DNA of 12,861 nt from Gammaproteobacteria bacterium (GTDB lineage: Bacteria > Pseudomonadota > Gammaproteobacteria > Chromatiales > Chromatiaceae), in contig DAOUQU010000015.1 of assembly GCA_030625445.1 (NCBI GenBank), positions 1-12,861 on the forward strand, in the 5' to 3' direction. The notes beneath the pieces are model-generated. The model was not told the origin of the DNA and made no database searches. It saw only the letters and a list, made by a program, of their open reading frames with translations. Both the position numbers and the translations under genes were made by a program. Shown piece after piece: positions 6,336-12,861 of the stretch. Each line of letters begins with the position of its first letter. Within the stretch, counting starts at the first letter, position 1.

Positions 6336-7769
6336 TTAGCCGGCAACTGCAAACAGATGCCCGTTGATCCATAGATGCACTGCTATGCTGGCTGAGTAGC
6401 CGAGTGCGATGACAGGCGTCCATTTCAGGTGGCCGAAAAATGTATACTTCCCCTGTGACTGTCCCATCAGGGCGACGCCTGCGGCAGAACCGATCGACAG
6501 CAGTGATCCGCCGACACCGGCTGTCAGCGTCACCAGCAGCCACTGACCTTCTGACATCCCTGGCATCATTGTTAATACGGCAAACATCACCGGAATGTTG
6601 TCGACGATTGCTGACACCACTCCGACCGAGATGTTTGCGGCTGTTGGCCCCCATTCGTTATACATCACCTCTGATGCCATGCCCAGGTAGCCGATAAATC
6701 CAAGGCCGCCGACACACAATACCACGCCATAAAAAAAGAACAGCGTATCCCACTCGGCGCGCGCGATTCTGCGGAAGATATCAAAGGCAACCGGGTTGCC
6801 GAGCTCTTCATGGGTGACGGCAATCGTCGCATTTGCACGCGACGTGATCTTCAGGTAGTAGCCGAACAACTGCAGATAGGCGAGCCCTGTCAGCATACCG
6901 ATGACAGGTGGAAGATAGAGAAAGTGATGGAAACTGACGGAAGTGGCAATGGTGGCAAGGAACAAAAATACGATCGTCATGCCGCCGCGTTTCATTTTGA
7001 CCTGCTTTTCATCTCCGCCGGGCTGGCCATCGGGAACGGCGAACATCATCAGGGTCGCCGGGATCAGCCAGTTCACCACTGATGGAATGAAGAGATAAAA
7101 GAAAGCCCAGAAGTCGACAGCACCCTGGTTGGTAACGATGTTTTTTTGCCACACCATCAGCGTCGTGATATCCCCGAAAGGACTGAAGGCGCCACCGGCA
7201 TTTGCGGCGACCACAATATTGATGCATGCCAGCAGGATAAATTTGTTATTGCTGCCGCCAACGGCCAATACCACGGCACACATCAGTAATGCAGTCGTCA
7301 GGTTGTCGGCGACAGGCGAGATAAAGAAGGCGAGAAGGCCCGTGATCCAGAAGAGTTTGCGAAAGCCAAAGCCCCTGCGGATCAGCCATGAACGCAGCGC
7401 ATCAAAGACGCCGCGCTCCTCCATGGAGTTGATATAGGTCATCGCGACCAGCAGAAACAGCATCAGCTCTGAATATTCCAGCAGATTGTGACGTACCGCC
7501 TGTTCAACCGTATGGTTAAAACCATGCGCCTGGTATATCCATGCGATGAGAGCCCAGATGATGCCAGCCGCCAGCATCACGGGTTTGGATTTGCGCATCT
7601 GGGTGAACTCTTCGAGCATGACGACCAGGTAGGCGAGAAAAAAAATCGCCAGTGAGGCATATCCAACCCAGTGGGCGGTGAGGTCAAGCGTTTCGACTGT
7701 GCTCGAGGCTGATGCAGCAGAGGGGAAGAGCAGCACTATGCAGCACCACAGGTATTTATCTATTTTCAC
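6336..7769 (-). CDS. nhaD: NhaD-type Na+/H+ antiporter
   Basis: 477 residues with about 12 hydrophobic segments; an inner-membrane antiporter that exports Na+ or Li+ in exchange for protons. The first family signature SPVADNLTTALLM is at 151-163 (D155, N156, T158, T159) and the second NAGGAFSPFGDITTLMVW at 190-207 (N190, D200, T202, T203). From memory these polar residues correspond, with a one-residue shift, to ones important in Vibrio NhaD. The C-terminal half repeats the theme with VDNIPVMFAV and GGSLLSIGSAAGVALMG. The N-terminus is signal-like (WCCIVLLFPSAASAS), as in other NhaD proteins. The start is GTG at 7769, with only a weak GGAT upstream. Monocistronic: convergent to the NUDIX gene and divergent from ibaG. 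NhaD is common in marine, halophilic and alkaliphilic gammaproteobacteria. Confidence 0.95.
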   Translation of the reverse strand: MKIDKYLWCCIVLLFPSAASASSTVETLDLTAHWVGYASLAIFFLAYLVVMLEEFTQMRKSKPVMLAAGIIWALIAWIYQAHGFNHTVEQAVRHNLLEYSELMLFLLVAMTYINSMEERGVFDALRSWLIRRGFGFRKLFWITGLLAFFISPVADNLTTALLMCAVVLAVGGSNNKFILLACINIVVAANAGGAFSPFGDITTLMVWQKNIVTNQGAVDFWAFFYLFIPSVVNWLIPATLMMFAVPDGQPGGDEKQVKMKRGGMTIVFLFLATIATSVSFHHFLYLPPVIGMLTGLAYLQLFGYYLKITSRANATIAVTHEELGNPVAFDIFRRIARAEWDTLFFFYGVVLCVGGLGFIGYLGMASEVMYNEWGPTAANISVGVVSAIVDNIPVMFAVLTMMPGMSEGQWLLVTLTAGVGGSLLSIGSAAGVALMGQSQGKYTFFGHLKWTPVIALGYSASIAVHLWINGHLFAVAG

Positions 7770-7814
7770 GTGTGAGATCCGGATTCTTATGCGGAGAGGT
7801 TAGTAGCTGACCTG

Positions 7815-7959
7815 GTAACTTCTCAATAACTAGTGCATTTCGCGGTCAGAAGACCGCTCCTACGGTTCTATATGTGACTTCAGATGTAGGAGTGGTCTTC
7901 TGACCACGATTAAATGCGATAGCATTTTATTCACATGCACAGAGTTATTGAGAAATTAC
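7815..7959. repeat. Nested inverted repeat (MITE-like) between nhaD and ibaG
   Basis: The inner arms at 7841-7863 and 7886-7908 are 23 bases with two differences, both compatible with G-U pairing. They read CGCGGTCAGAAGACCGCTCC then TAC, around a 22-base loop. The outer arms at 7815-7831 (GTAACTTCTCAATAACT) and 7943-7959 match in 16 of 17 positions. The right side has about 25 extra bases, including a small hairpin AAATGC-GAT-AGCATT. No coding potential. The nested terminal repeats suggest a small non-autonomous mobile element or an intergenic palindromic repeat; this is inference. Confidence 0.8.
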
Positions 7960-8014
7960 GAAGTGACGAGTTTAGCATGGTATAAGCAAGAGAGCTGTGA
8001 TCTGTGAATCAGGA

Positions 8015-8020
8015 TATAAT
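8015..8020 (+). promoter_or_regulatory. Possible -10 box for ibaG
   Basis: A perfect TATAAT lies 32 bases before the ibaG start. No matching -35 hexamer is seen 16-19 bases upstream (the region reads AGAGCTGTGA) and there is no TGn extension, so an activator may be needed or the match may be chance. Confidence 0.35.
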
Positions 8021-8052
8021 AGGGGCGTATTATCAATCAGCAGGAGCATTTT

Positions 8053-8289
8053 GTGGAAACAGATGCAGTAAAAGCACTCATCGAACAAGGGCTGCCCGGG
8101 GCCGGTGTTGAAGTCACCGGCGATGGCCGCCATTTTGAGGCAACGGTCATCAGCGATCAATTCGAAGGGAAATCACTGCTGCAGCGTCATCGCATGGTTA
8201 ATGCTGCTGTCGAAAAGCAGATCAGCAGTGATGAGTTGCATGCGCTCTCTATCAAGGCCTATACGCCGCAGCAGGCTGAAGAGAAGTAA
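8053..8289 (+). CDS. ibaG: BolA family protein IbaG
   Basis: 78 residues, slightly shorter than E. coli IbaG (YrbA). BolA proteins bind 2Fe-2S clusters with monothiol glutaredoxins; IbaG is linked to acid stress and to cell-envelope and iron-sulfur homeostasis. The helix-loop-strand core is visible: VEVTGDGRHFEATVISDQFEG carries the family GDGxHF motif, then HRMVNAAV, then the signature ALSIKAYTP near the C-terminus. A histidine (H27) lies in the GDGRHF loop, as in IbaG proteins. The start is GTG at 8053, with AGGAG six bases upstream, better than any internal start. In many gammaproteobacteria ibaG follows the mla lipid-transport genes and precedes murA; here it stands alone, with deaD 119 bases downstream. 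Confidence 0.94.
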   Translation: METDAVKALIEQGLPGAGVEVTGDGRHFEATVISDQFEGKSLLQRHRMVNAAVEKQISSDELHALSIKAYTPQQAEEK

Positions 8290-8300
8290 TTTTCCTGAAT

Positions 8301-8332
8301 CCCCTCATCCCAACCCTCTCCCCGGGGAGAGG
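8301..8332. repeat. CCTCTCCCCGGGGAGAGG palindromic repeat
   Basis: Positions 8315-8332 are a perfect 18-base palindrome, preceded by CCCCTCATCCCAACC. This combination is familiar as a dispersed intergenic repeat in many proteobacterial genomes (general knowledge, not checked here). It lies between ibaG and deaD. With no loop and no T run it is not a normal terminator, though it could fold in the deaD leader. Confidence 0.6.
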
Positions 8333-8408
8333 CTACGTGCGGTGGTAATCAACACACTCTGCGGAACACCCGCTGCTTTGAACTCCAGCACTGACACAGG
8401 TTATTGTG

Positions 8409-10325
8409 ATGTCTGACAACTCCTCTCCAACGGTCACTTTTAAGGATCTCGCCCTGGGTGAAGCACTGCTCAAGGCGCTCGATGAAGTCGGTTATGAAAC
8501 GCCTTCTCCCGTTCAGGCGGCTACCATCCCGGTGTTGCTCGAAGGCAGCGATATCGTCGGGCAGGCGCAGACAGGTTCCGGAAAGACAGCGGCCTTTGCG
8601 CTTCCACTGCTGTCGCGCATCGATCTGAAAAATACGCATCCGCAACTGCTGGTGCTGACTCCTACCAGGGAGTTGGCTATCCAGGTTGCCGAGGCCTTCC
8701 AGCGCTATGCTTCACACATGCGTGGTTTTCATGTGTTGCCAATCTATGGCGGGCAGGATTACAAGATTCAGCTGCGCGCCCTGAGACGCGGTGTTCACGT
8801 GATCGTGGGTACACCGGGGCGGGTGATCGACCATCTGCGCAAAGGAACCCTGAAGCTGGATCATCTGCAGGCGCTGGTGCTGGATGAAGCCGATGAGATG
8901 CTGCGCATGGGCTTTATTGATGATGTCGAGTGGGTGCTTGAACAAACCCCTTCAACCCGCCAGATTGCACTCTTCTCCGCAACCATGCCGAAAGATATCC
9001 GGCGTATCGCCAGAAAACATCTGCACGACCCGCAGGAGATCTCGATCAAGCAAAAGACCGCGACAGCCGAGACGATACGGCAGCGCTACTGGATGGTCAG
9101 CGGCACCCACAAGCTGGATGCCCTGACGCGTATTCTCGAGGCAGAGACCCTGGATGCGACACTCATTTTCGTGCGTACCAAGATTGCAACCGTTGAGTTG
9201 GCAGAGAAGTTGGAGGCGCGGGGCTATGCTGTTGCGCCATTGAGTGGAGATATTCAGCAGAAGCAGCGTGAGCGCACCGTCGATCAGCTGAAGCGCGGTA
9301 AACTCGATATCGTCGTTGCTACGGACGTTGCAGCCAGGGGGCTGGATGTCCAGCGTATCAGTCATGTGATCAATTATGATGTTCCGCATGATACGGAATC
9401 CTATATTCACCGTATTGGCCGTACAGGCCGGGCTGGACGGGAAGGAGACGCGATCCTGTTTATTGCGCCGCGTGAAAAACGCATGCTCTACACGATCGAG
9501 AGAGCGACCAGAAAGAAGATCGAACAGATGCAGCTGCCCTCGACTGCTGATATCAATGACAAACGCATTGTTCAATTCAAACAGAATATTACGGATGCAA
9601 TTGCCGCTGAGGAGGAGACGGATTTTTATCTGCAACTGGTCGAACAGTATCACCAGGAGCACAATGTCCCTGCAATCGAGATTGCTGCTGCACTGGCAAA
9701 ACTGCTGCAGGGAGATGTGCCGCTGCTGCTGAAAGATCAGCCCAAAAAAGCGAGGCAGAGCCGTGGTGAGAGAACACAGGGCCGGGATGGTAGAAGAGAT
9801 GATACACGCGGCGAAAGGAGGAGAGGAAACAGGGAAGATGGCCGCAGAGATAGCAGCAGAGATAGCAGGAGGGACGGCAGGGAAGATGGCCGTAGAGAAG
9901 GCAGAGATAACCGGGAGCGGGCTGCCGCGGGCAGTGGCAATGAACGCTCCGGCGAGCGTCGGCAGCATCAGGCATCGGGGCCTGCTGAAGGCATGGAGCG
10001 TTTCCGTCTGGAGGTCGGGCTCAAAAATGACGTCAAGCCCGGGAATATTGTCGGCGCTATTGCCAATGAAGCCGGCCTCGACAGCCAGTACATCAACCGC
10101 ATTGTCATTCATGATGACTATTCAACCGTCGAGCTTCCCCAGGGAATGCCCAGGGATATCTTCCGCACGCTGAAAAAAACCTGGGTGTGCGGAACCCAGC
10201 TGAAAATCAGAAAGGATGGTGCAAAGGCTGATGGAGAGAAAAAGCCCAGGAAAAAACTGCATGTCGATAAGCGCAGGGATTCCGATCACAAAGGGAAAAG
10301 CAAAAAGAGAAAACCGAAGAGTTGA
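8409..10325 (+). CDS. deaD: DEAD-box RNA helicase DeaD/CsdA
   Basis: 638 residues from ATG 8409; an overlapping GTG at 8406 would add one residue and cannot be excluded (AGG at 8398-8400 serves either). ATP-dependent RNA unwinding in ribosome assembly and mRNA decay, notably in the cold. All helicase motifs are present: Q motif PSPVQ near 33, AQTGSGKT at 53-60, PTRELA near 85, TPGR near 135, DEAD at 159-162, SAT at 190-192, ATDVAARGLD near 304-313, HRIGRTGR at 334-341. A DbpA-type RNA-binding domain lies at about 529-603 and a lysine-rich tail ends the protein. E. coli DeaD is 629 residues. The linker at about 446-520 is almost only R, G, D, E and S with internal repeats (DGRRD), a likely disordered RNA-binding segment. 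Followed by a palindromic repeat. Confidence 0.97.
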   Translation: MSDNSSPTVTFKDLALGEALLKALDEVGYETPSPVQAATIPVLLEGSDIVGQAQTGSGKTAAFALPLLSRIDLKNTHPQLLVLTPTRELAIQVAEAFQRYASHMRGFHVLPIYGGQDYKIQLRALRRGVHVIVGTPGRVIDHLRKGTLKLDHLQALVLDEADEMLRMGFIDDVEWVLEQTPSTRQIALFSATMPKDIRRIARKHLHDPQEISIKQKTATAETIRQRYWMVSGTHKLDALTRILEAETLDATLIFVRTKIATVELAEKLEARGYAVAPLSGDIQQKQRERTVDQLKRGKLDIVVATDVAARGLDVQRISHVINYDVPHDTESYIHRIGRTGRAGREGDAILFIAPREKRMLYTIERATRKKIEQMQLPSTADINDKRIVQFKQNITDAIAAEEETDFYLQLVEQYHQEHNVPAIEIAAALAKLLQGDVPLLLKDQPKKARQSRGERTQGRDGRRDDTRGERRRGNREDGRRDSSRDSRRDGREDGRREGRDNRERAAAGSGNERSGERRQHQASGPAEGMERFRLEVGLKNDVKPGNIVGAIANEAGLDSQYINRIVIHDDYSTVELPQGMPRDIFRTLKKTWVCGTQLKIRKDGAKADGEKKPRKKLHVDKRRDSDHKGKSKKRKPKS

Positions 10326-10332
10326 TGAGCAT

Positions 10333-10420
10333 TTCCTCGTTCCCACGCTCCTGCGTGGGAATGCATATTTCGTTATATCCAGTGCAGGTATGGGTTACCA
10401 CGGAGGAGCGTGGGAACCAG
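10333..10420. repeat. GTTCCCACGC-type palindromic repeat
   Basis: Arms at 10339-10358 (GTTCCCACGCTCCTGCGTGG) and 10398-10417 are inverted copies with 19 of 20 matching. The left arm is itself a hairpin, TTCCCACGC-TCCT-GCGTGGGAA. It begins a few bases after the deaD stop. This is a known style of dispersed repeat in gammaproteobacteria (general knowledge). The stem could stabilise or end the deaD transcript, but no T run follows. Confidence 0.75.
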
Positions 10421-10458
10421 AGAAACAGATGTCATTGAGATCTGCTGATTTTATCTCA

Positions 10459-10488
10459 TTGCGCTTTAAACAGACTCTGGGATATGAT
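10459..10488 (+). promoter_or_regulatory. Weak candidate promoter for the phosphatidyltransferase gene
   Basis: TTGCGC (10459-10464) and TATGAT (10483-10488) are 18 bases apart and lie 34 bases before the GTG at 10522. The -10 matches consensus in five of six bases, the -35 only in three. Plausible but weak. Confidence 0.3.
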
Positions 10489-10521
10489 TTCGAAGAGAGG
10501 TTCCCCGGAGACGAATAAATA

Positions 10522-11067
10522 GTGAATTTGCGTCAACTGCCAAATATCATCAGCGTATTTCGTATTCTGCTGGTATTTCCGATTATCTATCTGCTGTTGA
10601 ATCAGGAGTATCAACAGACGCTGGTGTTGTTTGTGATCGCCGGCGTCTCGGATGGTGTGGATGGATTTCTGGCAAAACACTATGGTTGGCAGACCTGGCT
10701 GGGCGGTGTGCTGGATCCTCTCGCTGACAAATTCCTGCTGATCTCCTGCTTCATCGCACTCGCATGGATGGGGCTGCTCCCCTGGTGGCTGGTTGCCCTG
10801 GTGATGCTGCGTGATGTTGTGATTATTGCCGGTGCAACCTACTATTACTTCCGCGTCGACCGCATCGATGCGCAACCGACATTTCTCAGCAAGTTCAACA
10901 CAGTTTCCCAGATCGGACTGGTGGTCGTGGTTATTCTGGCAAAGATCGTCTCTCTGCCCTCCTGGCTGGTAGCAACGATGATCGTATTTGTCGCCTTCAC
11001 AACCATCAGCAGTGGTCTCGATTATGCCATCGCCTGGTCACGCAGGGCGAAACATCACCCGCATTGA
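10522..11067 (+). CDS. CDP-alcohol phosphatidyltransferase family protein (PgsA-like)
   Basis: 181 residues with about five membrane segments. The family motif D-G-x2-A-R-x8-G-x3-D-x3-D is recognisable starting at DGFLAK and ending GGVLDPLAD, but the arginine is lysine. The motif aspartates, which bind metal and act in catalysis, are all present. Such enzymes swap CMP of a CDP-alcohol (usually CDP-diacylglycerol) for a second alcohol, making phosphatidylglycerophosphate, cardiolipin or related lipids at the inner membrane. It resembles the short PgsA/cardiolipin-synthase-like group. Whether it is the cell's main PgsA is doubtful, since pgsA usually lies near uvrC or tRNA genes in this class. 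The GTG start at 10522 has GGAG 11 bases upstream, a long spacing. It stands alone between deaD and vapBC. Substrate not determinable by eye. Confidence 0.88.
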   Translation: MNLRQLPNIISVFRILLVFPIIYLLLNQEYQQTLVLFVIAGVSDGVDGFLAKHYGWQTWLGGVLDPLADKFLLISCFIALAWMGLLPWWLVALVMLRDVVIIAGATYYYFRVDRIDAQPTFLSKFNTVSQIGLVVVVILAKIVSLPSWLVATMIVFVAFTTISSGLDYAIAWSRRAKHHPH

Positions 11068-11113
11068 TGGTATGTCACTTTTCTGTCTGCAAAATTTTAG
11101 CTGGCGTCCTATT

Positions 11114-11142
11114 TTGACGGCAGCAACAGATGCAATTATAAT
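11114..11142 (+). promoter_or_regulatory. Strong sigma70-type promoter of the vapBC pair
   Basis: TTGACG (11114-11119) and TATAAT (11137-11142) are separated by exactly 17 bases; 11 of 12 consensus positions match. The start site would be near 11149, about 37 bases before the antitoxin GTG. The surroundings are AT-rich. Confidence 0.75.
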
Positions 11143-11146
11143 TACA
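11131..11146. promoter_or_regulatory. Palindrome over the -10 box, likely autoregulatory operator
   Basis: TGCAATTATAATTACA is symmetric except for one base pair, with a perfect 10-base core AATTATAATT that contains the -10 box. A second smaller palindrome ATATA-TTT-TATAT follows at 11148-11160. Ribbon-helix-helix antitoxins commonly repress their own promoter through such sites (established for the family). Binding here is inference. Confidence 0.5.
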
Positions 11147-11185
11147 CATATATTTTATATCATCATGTTTAAGTGAGGCATTCCT

Positions 11186-11419
11186 GTGGGCCAGGTAACC
11201 ATTTATCTCGATCATGAGATTGAAAATAAAATGAAAAATGCTGCCAAATCAAGTCACTTGTCTGTCAGCAAATGGGTTGCAAATATTATTCAGGAGAAAA
11301 TATCGACAGAATGGCCGGAAGATATCGTCAAATTGGCGGGCAGCTGGGAAGATGACTTTCCACCACTTGCAGAGATTCGCTCAAATCATGCAACTGACTC
11401 CCCTCGGGAGAAGTTGTAA
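11186..11419 (+). CDS. Ribbon-helix-helix antitoxin of a VapBC-type pair
   Basis: 77 residues. The N-terminal half (GQVTIYLDHEIENKMKNAA then LSVSKWVANIIQEKI) has the strand-helix-helix layout of the RHH/CopG DNA-binding fold, with VTIYLD as the likely DNA-contacting strand. The C-terminal half contains WPEDIVKLAGSWEDDFPP, typical of antitoxins paired with PIN toxins, where it would cover the toxin active site. The start is GTG at 11186 with GAGG about seven bases upstream. It ends three bases before the toxin start, the usual antitoxin-first order. Probably represses its own promoter at the palindrome over the -10 box. The family is clear; calling it VapB is by context, since classic VapB proteins may have other DNA-binding folds. 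Confidence 0.88.
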   Translation: MGQVTIYLDHEIENKMKNAAKSSHLSVSKWVANIIQEKISTEWPEDIVKLAGSWEDDFPPLAEIRSNHATDSPREKL

Positions 11420-11422
11420 AGT

Positions 11423-11815
11423 ATGTATGTTCTTGACACAAACATACTCATCTACTTCTTCAAGGGCATTGGGAATGTGCCCGACAGATTATTATCCAGG
11501 AGTCCGAATGATATATCCATCGCTGCGATTACCCTCTTTGAACTCGAAGTGGGAATTGCAAAATCAAATAACCCTTCGAAAAGAAAAAAGCAACTGGAAG
11601 CCCTGATATCGCGTATCGACGTTATTCCTTTTGCAGCGAAAGAGGCGAAGGCTGCTGCAATGATCAGGGTAGATCTCGAAAACAAGGGCATGCCTATTGG
11701 CCCTTTTGACACGCTTATAGCAGGCACTGCTTTGAGCAAAAATGCCATTCTTGTGACGCATAACACTAAAGAATTTAAAAGAGTTAATCAGCTTGCCATT
11801 GAAGATTGGTATTAA
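11423..11815 (+). CDS. vapC: PIN-domain toxin VapC (ribonuclease)
   Basis: 130 residues, normal for VapC. The opening MYVLDTNILIYF carries the first catalytic aspartate (D5). E40 lies in ITLFELEVGIAKS, D96 in GPFDTLIAG, and N114 in THNTKEF takes the fourth metal-site position, so the acidic active site is intact. PIN toxins of this group (VapC/FitB) cut RNA, often initiator tRNA in enterobacterial VapC; the target here is unknown. The C-terminus, a V..LAIEDWY motif, is also typical. The ATG at 11423 follows the antitoxin stop by three bases; GGGAG lies 12 bases upstream within the antitoxin gene, suggesting coupled translation. Converges on hda with an 11-base gap and no visible terminator. 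Confidence 0.94.
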   Translation: MYVLDTNILIYFFKGIGNVPDRLLSRSPNDISIAAITLFELEVGIAKSNNPSKRKKQLEALISRIDVIPFAAKEAKAAAMIRVDLENKGMPIGPFDTLIAGTALSKNAILVTHNTKEFKRVNQLAIEDWY

Positions 11816-11826
11816 AATATAGATTT

Positions 11827-12519
11827 CTACGAAATTGACTGGCGCAGGAAGGGGATCGTCAGCTTCTGCTGACGCGACAGCGAGTCATGATCTAATTTAT
11901 CAATAAGAACAGATAACTTGTTGATATTACGTGAGTATCGATTGATCAAGTAGCGTGAAGCCTCTTCGGAAAGCCGCATGCCTTTTTCGTCAGCCATCTG
12001 TATCAATAACTGCTGCTTGCCTGCGTCATCCAGTTGCTGCAGATGGTAGCTGACTCCCCATAGCAATCTTGATGCAAGATCCGGCAGCTCCGCCGGCAGG
12101 TCGCCGGGGCTGCTGCTGGAAGCAATCAACAGCTTGTGCTGCTGTTGCGAGATGGCGTTATAGAGATGAAACAGCGCCTCTTCCCACGCCTTGTCGGCAC
12201 AGATATTCTCAACATCATCGATGCACACCAGCTCATATCGATGCAGCTCTCCCAGCATCGTCGGCGACAATTGCTCAATATCGCTCAGGGAGAGATAGAT
12301 GGCGTGGCGCGACTGCCGGGACATCAGCTGACACGCAGCCAGCAGCAGATGGCTTTTGCCGCAACCGGGTGAGCCCCACAGATAGAGAGGGGCCGTACTG
12401 TCAGCTGATTCAAGCAGCTTTAACAGAGTATCCAGCGCCTCTTCATTGCCACTGGCAAGGTAGTTGTCAAAACCCGGTTGCCGGCTGTGGGAGAGTTTGA
12501 GCGGATACTGAAGCGTCAT
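11827..12519 (-). CDS. hda: DnaA regulatory inactivator Hda
   Basis: 230 residues from ATG 12519. Hda, bound to the DNA-loaded sliding clamp, stimulates hydrolysis of ATP on DnaA and so prevents re-initiation of replication. The N-terminus holds a clamp-binding motif, QYPLKL at 4-9, equivalent to QLSLPL of E. coli. AAA+ motifs follow: Walker A GSPGCGKS at 49-56, Walker B IDDVE at 100-104, sensor 1 IASSSSP near 132-138, the box VII arginine in LASRLLWG (R151) and sensor 2 in SRNINKL (R197). The frame is open further upstream to 12717, but that extension is antisense-like sequence over the neighbouring gene and lacks homology. The start overlaps the DUF2069 stop as ATGA, so the two are likely translated together. 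Confidence 0.95.
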   Translation of the reverse strand: MTLQYPLKLSHSRQPGFDNYLASGNEEALDTLLKLLESADSTAPLYLWGSPGCGKSHLLLAACQLMSRQSRHAIYLSLSDIEQLSPTMLGELHRYELVCIDDVENICADKAWEEALFHLYNAISQQQHKLLIASSSSPGDLPAELPDLASRLLWGVSYHLQQLDDAGKQQLLIQMADEKGMRLSEEASRYLINRYSRNINKLSVLIDKLDHDSLSRQQKLTIPFLRQSIS

Positions 12520-12854
12520 TGCTGTGCAGCTGTTGCCGTCCAGCGAACATACATGGAGGCGCTGATGATCAACAGCAGGGCAATCGCCGCTTCGATCCAG
12601 CCCAGCAGGGTTCCATTGGTGAAACCCTCGACCGAGCCATGCGTCAGGTAGAGCAGGGCGGTTAGGGCAAGGCCGACATGTGGTTTCAGGCGTCCATGCA
12701 GCACCCCGCGAACCCACGGTAGCAGCGGCACAGTGCCCATCAGGAACATGGCAAGCTGCCTGCTCTGATCCAGCTGCATCACCCAGATCACCACCACTGC
12801 CACCAGTGAAGCATAGCTAATCAGTGTCAGCCAGCGTGCGATATGAATCTTCAT
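12516..12854 (-). CDS. DUF2069 family inner-membrane protein
   Basis: 112 residues with about four hydrophobic segments (roughly 9-27, 35-49, 60-71, 83-103). The loop VRGVLHGRLKPH followed by LLYLTHGSVE matches the DUF2069 family. Function is unknown. It lies directly before hda with a 4-base overlap. The ATG at 12854 is only seven bases from the window edge (GGCGGC precedes it), so an earlier start or an upstream operon partner cannot be ruled out. Confidence 0.85.
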   Translation of the reverse strand: MKIHIARWLTLISYASLVAVVVIWVMQLDQSRQLAMFLMGTVPLLPWVRGVLHGRLKPHVGLALTALLYLTHGSVEGFTNGTLLGWIEAAIALLLIISASMYVRWTATAAQQ

Positions 12855-12861
12855 GCCGCCA

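Noticed and set aside
9765..9925. Possible CRISPR-like or noncoding repeat array
   Set aside because: The repeats are short, in frame, and encode the R/G/D linker of the helicase.
8952..10112. 386-residue open frame on the minus strand
   Set aside because: It lies wholly antisense to deaD, shows no recognisable motif and follows from codon bias of the helicase gene.
10216..10518. 100-residue open frame spanning the end of deaD and the following gap
   Set aside because: It reads deaD in another frame and then translates a palindromic repeat; no domain seen.
12520..12717. Longer N-terminus for Hda
   Set aside because: The extension overlaps the DUF2069 gene in another frame, and the clamp-binding motif sits right after the ATG at 12519, as expected of Hda.

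Overview
The window looks like an ordinary chromosomal segment of a free-living or host-associated gammaproteobacterium. This rests on gene content: Hda encoded next to a DUF2069 membrane protein, an IbaG-type BolA protein, a CsdA/DeaD helicase with a DbpA-type C-terminal domain, an NhaD antiporter, PqiA/PqiB, and an Nth whose catalytic and iron-sulfur residues fall at the E. coli positions. NhaD and the intergenic palindromes would suit a marine or brackish, possibly sulfur-oxidising lineage, but the genus cannot be named from this sequence. No phage, transposase, CRISPR, rRNA or tRNA was seen.

Layout. Positions 1-194 hold a degenerate intergenic repeat. The minus-strand block 195-3958 reads, in transcription order, nth, a palindromic repeat, then pqiA split into two genes (pqiA1, pqiA2) and pqiB with tight overlaps. 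Divergent from nth, 4112-6306 on the plus strand encodes a secreted protein made of three tandem IalB/DUF1176-like domains, then a zinc-ribbon NUDIX hydrolase that starts inside the stop of the first gene. nhaD (minus, 6336-7769) converges on the NUDIX gene. A 283-base divergent spacer with a nested inverted repeat separates nhaD from ibaG (8053-8289, plus). deaD (8409-10325), a CDP-alcohol phosphatidyltransferase gene (10522-11067) and a vapBC-type toxin-antitoxin pair (11186-11815) follow on the plus strand. At the right edge a DUF2069 gene and hda run on the minus strand with a 4-base stop/start overlap.

Themes. Envelope and membrane lipid functions recur: PqiA/PqiB, the secreted triple-domain protein, NhaD, and the phospholipid-type transferase. 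Nucleic-acid housekeeping (Nth, DeaD, Hda, NUDIX) fills the rest. The vapBC pair is the only clearly accessory module and has its own near-consensus promoter with a palindrome over the -10 box. Most of the longer gaps hold a different palindromic repeat: the CTTTGCG type (two copies), a GGTCTTCTGACC type (one full nested copy and a fragment), a CCTCTCCCC/GGGGAGAGG palindrome, and a GTTCCCACGC type. The most unusual gene is the three-domain IalB-like protein. Nothing here clearly amounts to a new multi-gene system.
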